This document shows positions 6,387 to 9,000 of a DNA stretch of 9,000 nucleotides, piece after piece. This DNA comes from Ornithinimicrobium sp. (GTDB taxonomy: Bacteria > Actinomycetota > Actinomycetes > Actinomycetales > Dermatophilaceae): NCBI GenBank assembly GCA_030145965.1, contig JASKZT010000338.1, forward strand, positions 1-9,000, written 5' to 3'. The notes beneath the pieces were generated by a model, which searched no databases, was not told the DNA's origin, and saw only the letters and a program-made list of their open reading frames with translations. The number at the start of each line of letters is the position of its first letter. Positions within the stretch are counted from its first letter, which is position 1. Made by a program: the position numbers and the translations under genes.

Positions 6387-6392
6387 CCTCCT
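6387..6392 (-). promoter_or_regulatory. Perfect AGGAGG ribosome binding site deciding a TTG start
   Basis: On the minus strand AGGAGG is followed by a seven-base spacer (caccacg) and TTG. This is the strongest Shine-Dalgarno sequence in the window. It identifies the rare start codon TTG as the true start of the GH13 gene, seven codons upstream of the first ATG. Confidence 0.75.
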
Positions 6393-6415
6393 GGGGCGTG
6401 GGGGGTGAGCGGTCC

Positions 6416-6421
6416 ACTCTA
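6416..6421 (-). promoter_or_regulatory. Possible -10 hexamer TAGAGT for the GH13 gene
   Basis: On the minus strand TAGAGT fits the TAnnnT consensus and would give a leader of roughly 30 bases that contains the AGGAGG site. No convincing -35 is present (gagacc at 17 bp is a poor match). It lies in the 87-base divergent gap shared with the YczE-like gene. Confidence 0.35.
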
Positions 6422-6453
6422 GGGCTGGCGCGGCGCCGGGTCTCACGGTCGTG

Positions 6454-6459
6454 CACACT
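6454..6459 (+). promoter_or_regulatory. Weak possible -10 (CACACT) for the yczE-like/MFS unit
   Basis: CACACT lies seven bases before the GTG at 6467. It lacks the consensus first T. No Shine-Dalgarno sequence precedes the GTG, so if this is the promoter the mRNA is leaderless. The call rests mainly on position. Confidence 0.25.
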
Positions 6460-6466
6460 GACCGCT

Positions 6467-7135
6467 GTGACGGACCGCCCCGCGCCCCGGCGACAGCTCG
6501 CCAACCTCGGGCCCCTGGAGCAGCTGCGCGCCGGGCGGCTCCTGCCCCGGCTCACGCTGCTGCTCGTCGGGCTCTTCCTCTACGGCGCCTCGATGGCGAT
6601 GGTCGTGCGCAGCGTCCTGGGCCTCATCCCGTGGGACGTGCTCCACGTCGGCCTGCAGCAGCAGCTGCCGCTGTCCTTCGGCACCATCGTCGTCGGTGTC
6701 TCCCTGCTCGTGCTGCTCCTGTGGATCCCGCTGCGCCAGCGCCCCGGGCTCGGCACGCTGGCCAACGCGCTGCTCATCGGGCCGTCGGCCGACCTGACCC
6801 TCGCGCTGCTGCCCGAGCCCGACGCCCTCGGGTGGCGGGTGCTGCTCCTTCTCGGCGGGATCGTGCTCAACGGCGTCGCGACGGGGATGTACATCGGCTC
6901 GCAGTTCGGCCCCGGCCCGCGCGACGGCCTCATGACCGGCCTCGCGCGCGTCTCGGGCCGCTCCATCCGGCTCGTCCGCACCGCCATCGAGGTCTCGGTC
7001 GTCGCCGTGGGCTGGGCGCTGGGCGGGGTCGTCGGGCTCGGCACGGTGCTCTACGCCGTGGCGATCGGGCCGCTCGCGCAGCTCTTCCTCCCGCTCTTCA
7101 CCGTCGAGCTGCCCCCGCGTGGACGCCGCGGGTGA
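6467..7135 (+). CDS. YczE/YyaS/YitT-like integral membrane protein
   Basis: A 222-residue membrane protein with about five or six segments (around 29-47, 68-88, 98-117, 122-145, 173-212). Its motifs are typical of the YczE-like family: LIPWDVLHVGL (53-63), GLGTLANALLIG (94-105), GPGPRDGLMTGL (148-159), RSIRLVRTAIE (165-175) and a GW-LGG-GLGT-AIGP series (182-203). The biochemical role of the family is not established; the best-known member, Bacillus YczE, is linked to lipopeptide production, and nothing here shows such a pathway. The GTG at 6467 is chosen because an N-terminal polar stretch of about 25 residues then precedes the first membrane segment; upstream the frame runs open only as antisense to the GH13 gene. 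Its stop overlaps the start of the MFS exporter, so the two form one unit. Functional assignment is limited to membrane transport or assembly in a broad sense. Confidence 0.82.
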   Translation: MTDRPAPRRQLANLGPLEQLRAGRLLPRLTLLLVGLFLYGASMAMVVRSVLGLIPWDVLHVGLQQQLPLSFGTIVVGVSLLVLLLWIPLRQRPGLGTLANALLIGPSADLTLALLPEPDALGWRVLLLLGGIVLNGVATGMYIGSQFGPGPRDGLMTGLARVSGRSIRLVRTAIEVSVVAVGWALGGVVGLGTVLYAVAIGPLAQLFLPLFTVELPPRGRRG

Positions 7136-8328
7136 GGCGGCCCCCCGGGTGGACCGTCACCCTCGTCGTGGCCTCGCTGGCCATGCTGGGGCCGTTCACC
7201 ATCGACACGATCTTCCCGGCCTTCGCCGCCATCGGCCGTGACGTCGGCGCCGACCCCGTGGCGCTGCAGCAGCTGACGAGCGTCTACCTGCTGGCCTTCG
7301 CGGTGATGAGCGTGCTGCACGGCCCGCTCTCGGACGCGCTCGGCCGCAAGCCGGTCATGCTCGTGGGTCTGGGCGGGTACGTCGTGGCCTCGGTCCTGTG
7401 CGCGCTCGCGCCGAGCCTGGCCTGGCTGCTCGTCGGCCGTGCCGTGCAGGGCGTCTTCGCCGGCGCCGCCACGGTCGTCAGCCGGGCGGTCATCCGCGAC
7501 CTCTACGAGGGCGCCCAGGCGCAGCGGCTCATGAGCCAGGTGATGATGATCTTCGCCATCGCCCCGGCCGTGGCGCCGATCATCGGCGGCTGGCTGCTGC
7601 AGCTGGGGACCTGGCCGGTCATCTTCTGGTTCGTCGGCGCCTACGCGCTCGTCGTGGCGGCGGCGACCGCGTTCGTCCTCCCGGAGACGCTCCCGAAGGA
7701 GGAGCGGGTGCCCCTGCGGGTCGGTGCCGTGGTCGGCGGTCTCTGGCAGGTGTCGCGGTCGTGGACCTTCCAGCGCCTGGCGCTGGCCACGTCGTGCACC
7801 TTCGGCGCCTACATCTTCTACGTGCTGGCCGCGCCGATCGTCGTCGTGGACCTCCTGGGCAAGGGGGAGCAGGACTTCTGGATGCTCTTCGTCCCCCTGG
7901 TCGGCGGGATGGTCGTCGGCTCCTTCATCAGCGGCCGGATGGCCGACCGCGTGTCCGGGTCCGTGCTCGTCGACCGGACGATGGTGCTCGTCCTCGTCGC
8001 GGCCACCCTCAACGTCGTCCTGGCCGCGGCCCTGCCCGTGCTGCCGTGGGTGCTCGTCGGGCCGACGCTGCTGGGCACCGCCATCGGCATCGCCTTCCCG
8101 GTGCTGCAGCTGGCGCTGCTGGACCTCTTCCCCTCCCACCGCGGGTCGGCGGCGTCGGTGTCCGCCTTCGCCGTGCTCATCACCAACGCGCTGACCGCCG
8201 GCGTCGTGGCGCCGCTCGTCACGGCGAGCATGCTCACCGCGGCGCTGGCCAGCGCCGGCTTCGCGGTGCTCGGTGCCCTGCTCTGGGGCTGGCACCGCCG
8301 CGCGGCGGCCGCACCCGCCACCGCCTGA
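7132..8328 (+). CDS. MFS multidrug-type exporter, Bcr/CflA-like (DHA1 group)
   Basis: A 398-residue, 12-segment major facilitator protein, the usual size for Bcr/CflA transporters. Near the N-terminus, TM1 carries FTIDTIFPAF, the acidic D25 site of this drug:proton antiporter group, followed by LQQLTSVYLLAFAV. Motif A is intact in loop 2-3 (GPLSDALGRKP, 64-74). TM4 carries RAVQGVFAGA and then VVSRAVIRDLYEG, a strong Bcr/CflA mark. TM5 holds the antiporter motif APAVAPIIGG (144-153). A central loop at about 184-207 splits the two six-helix halves. It probably expels a small hydrophobic compound in exchange for protons; the substrate cannot be read from sequence. The start is the GTG at 7132, overlapping the TGA of the YczE-like gene (GTGA), which implies translational coupling; the ribosome binding site is weak. 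The gene ends six bases before the convergent selB stop. Confidence 0.88.
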   Translation: MRRPPGWTVTLVVASLAMLGPFTIDTIFPAFAAIGRDVGADPVALQQLTSVYLLAFAVMSVLHGPLSDALGRKPVMLVGLGGYVVASVLCALAPSLAWLLVGRAVQGVFAGAATVVSRAVIRDLYEGAQAQRLMSQVMMIFAIAPAVAPIIGGWLLQLGTWPVIFWFVGAYALVVAAATAFVLPETLPKEERVPLRVGAVVGGLWQVSRSWTFQRLALATSCTFGAYIFYVLAAPIVVVDLLGKGEQDFWMLFVPLVGGMVVGSFISGRMADRVSGSVLVDRTMVLVLVAATLNVVLAAALPVLPWVLVGPTLLGTAIGIAFPVLQLALLDLFPSHRGSAASVSAFAVLITNALTAGVVAPLVTASMLTAALASAGFAVLGALLWGWHRRAAAAPATA

Positions 8329-8334
8329 CCGCCC

Positions 8335-9000
8335 TCAGCGCACCACGCGGCGCAGCCGACCGTCGTCCCGCCGCGTCCAGCCCCGGCCGTCCAGGTGCTC
8401 GAGCAGCGGCACCGCCACCCGCCGCGTCGTGGCCAGCGCCTGGCGGGCCTCGCTGAGGGTGAACGGCTGCTCGAGCCGGGCCAGCACGGCCATCGCGCGG
8501 GCCGGCGCGTCGGGCAGCAGCACGACGTCGTCGGCCACGCGCAGGAGGCGCCCCAGCCGGGCCGCCGCGGCGAGCTCGGCCGGGCCCAGCCCGAGCCGGT
8601 CGAGGTCGTCGCGCTCGGGGGCGGCGAAGGGCGAGGTGCGCAGCCGCTCCTCGAGCCGCGCCACGGCCGGCTCGGCGGCGCCGAGGCCTCCCACCGCGGG
8701 GTCGGCGACCCGGCCGTCGGCGACGCTCAGCCCCGCGGCGGTGGCGGCGCGGCGGACGAGCTCCGGACCCGGGGCCGGCCGGTCGGCGGGCAGACCGCCT
8801 CCGTCGTCCGCCGGACGCAGGTGGTCGGGCAGGGCGAGGGCGTGGACGGCCTCGGCCATCGGCATCCCCGGGCTGAGGGGGCGGGCGGCGTGGTGCGCGC
8901 GCACGGCGCGCCCCAGCCGGTCGACCCAGCCGGCCAGCGCCTGCTCGTCGACGCGCCAGGGCCCGGCGGGGACGCCCGGCACCGCGGCGGAGCCCGGCCC
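8335..9000 (-). CDS. selB: SelB, selenocysteine-specific translation elongation factor, C-terminal part
   Basis: Only the last 221 residues are in the window. The frame is open to base 9000 on the minus strand, and the GTP-binding and EF-Tu-like domains lie beyond the edge. The visible part is the tandem winged-helix region that binds the SECIS hairpin of selenoprotein mRNAs. The last winged helix is the clearest: FTLSEARQALATTRRVAVPLLEHLD, read in parts as PFTLSEARQALATTRR and VAVPLLEHLDGRGWTRR, then a short basic end (GRLRRVVR). Before it are ERDDLDRLGLGPAELAAAARLGRLL and VADDVVLLPDAP, in keeping with the third winged helix. SelB delivers Sec-tRNA to the ribosome at UGA codons, so the genome should also hold selA, selC and selD. 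The frame's GTG at 8982 is an internal codon, not the start. The N-terminal half of the visible part is Ala/Arg-rich and poorly conserved. Confidence 0.82.
   Translation of the reverse strand, partial: GPGSAAVPGVPAGPWRVDEQALAGWVDRLGRAVRAHHAARPLSPGMPMAEAVHALALPDHLRPADDGGGLPADRPAPGPELVRRAATAAGLSVADGRVADPAVGGLGAAEPAVARLEERLRTSPFAAPERDDLDRLGLGPAELAAAARLGRLLRVADDVVLLPDAPARAMAVLARLEQPFTLSEARQALATTRRVAVPLLEHLDGRGWTRRDDGRLRRVVR

Noticed and set aside
4700..6466. Long plus-strand open frame running through the GH13 gene into the YczE-like gene
   Set aside because: Before 6467 it is antisense to the GH13 gene and reads as Val/Asp/Gly-rich nonsense; only the part from the GTG at 6467 has family motifs.
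8980..8982. GTG taken as the start of the selB-like gene
   Set aside because: The frame stays open to the window edge, and SelB needs its GTPase domains upstream, so this is an internal valine codon.
1..9000. Selenoprotein gene with in-frame TGA near selB
   Set aside because: Each gene here reads intact to a natural stop, and none shows homology continuing past a TGA or a following SECIS-like hairpin.
1..9000. tRNA, rRNA, CRISPR array, insertion sequence or prophage
   Set aside because: No cloverleaf with T-loop signature, no spaced direct repeats, no terminal inverted repeats with a transposase and no phage gene were seen.

Overview
The window is uniformly very GC-rich (third codon positions almost always G or C), with closely packed genes, GTG and TTG starts, and start codons that lack a Shine-Dalgarno sequence but sit directly behind a -10 hexamer. 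This suggests a high-GC actinobacterium. The set of genes would suit a Micrococcales member (Intrasporangiaceae/Ornithinimicrobiaceae-like), but the lineage is inferred from general character, not from any search.

Layout, left to right. The tail of a small membrane protein (1-176, +) overlaps by one base (TGATG) a large fused copper protein (176-2923, +). That protein has about 12-13 membrane segments, then a separate type-1 copper cupredoxin domain, then a complete two-domain NirK-type copper nitrite reductase. It converges across a 54-base gap on a family-2-like glycosyltransferase (2978-3832, -). The glycosyltransferase is divergent from an orphan NarL/LuxR-type response regulator with a modified receiver (3923-4621, +). 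Their 90-base intergenic region carries a GC-box dyad, a third half-site and two apparently leaderless promoters. The regulator converges on a GH13 alpha-glucan-active enzyme with an N-terminal CBM48-like domain (4634-6379, -), which starts at TTG behind a perfect AGGAGG. An 87-base divergent gap leads to a two-gene unit: a YczE-like membrane protein (6467-7135, +) overlapping by four bases (GTGA) a Bcr/CflA-type MFS exporter (7132-8328, +). Six bases on, converging, is the 3' part of selB (8335 to beyond 9000, -), the selenocysteine-specific elongation factor.

How the parts fit. The genes form alternating convergent and divergent units, not one pathway. The copper protein looks like a self-contained membrane nitrite reductase: a histidine-rich membrane domain could take electrons from the quinone pool, and the cupredoxin could relay them to the NirK trimer. 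That electron route is inference. The regulator may control itself and the glycosyltransferase through the shared intergenic dyad. The YczE/MFS pair is probably one transcription unit for export of an unknown compound. selB implies that the genome decodes UGA as selenocysteine, but no selenoprotein is visible here. No rRNA, tRNA, CRISPR array, insertion sequence or prophage gene was seen. No stretch over 300 bases lacks a gene.
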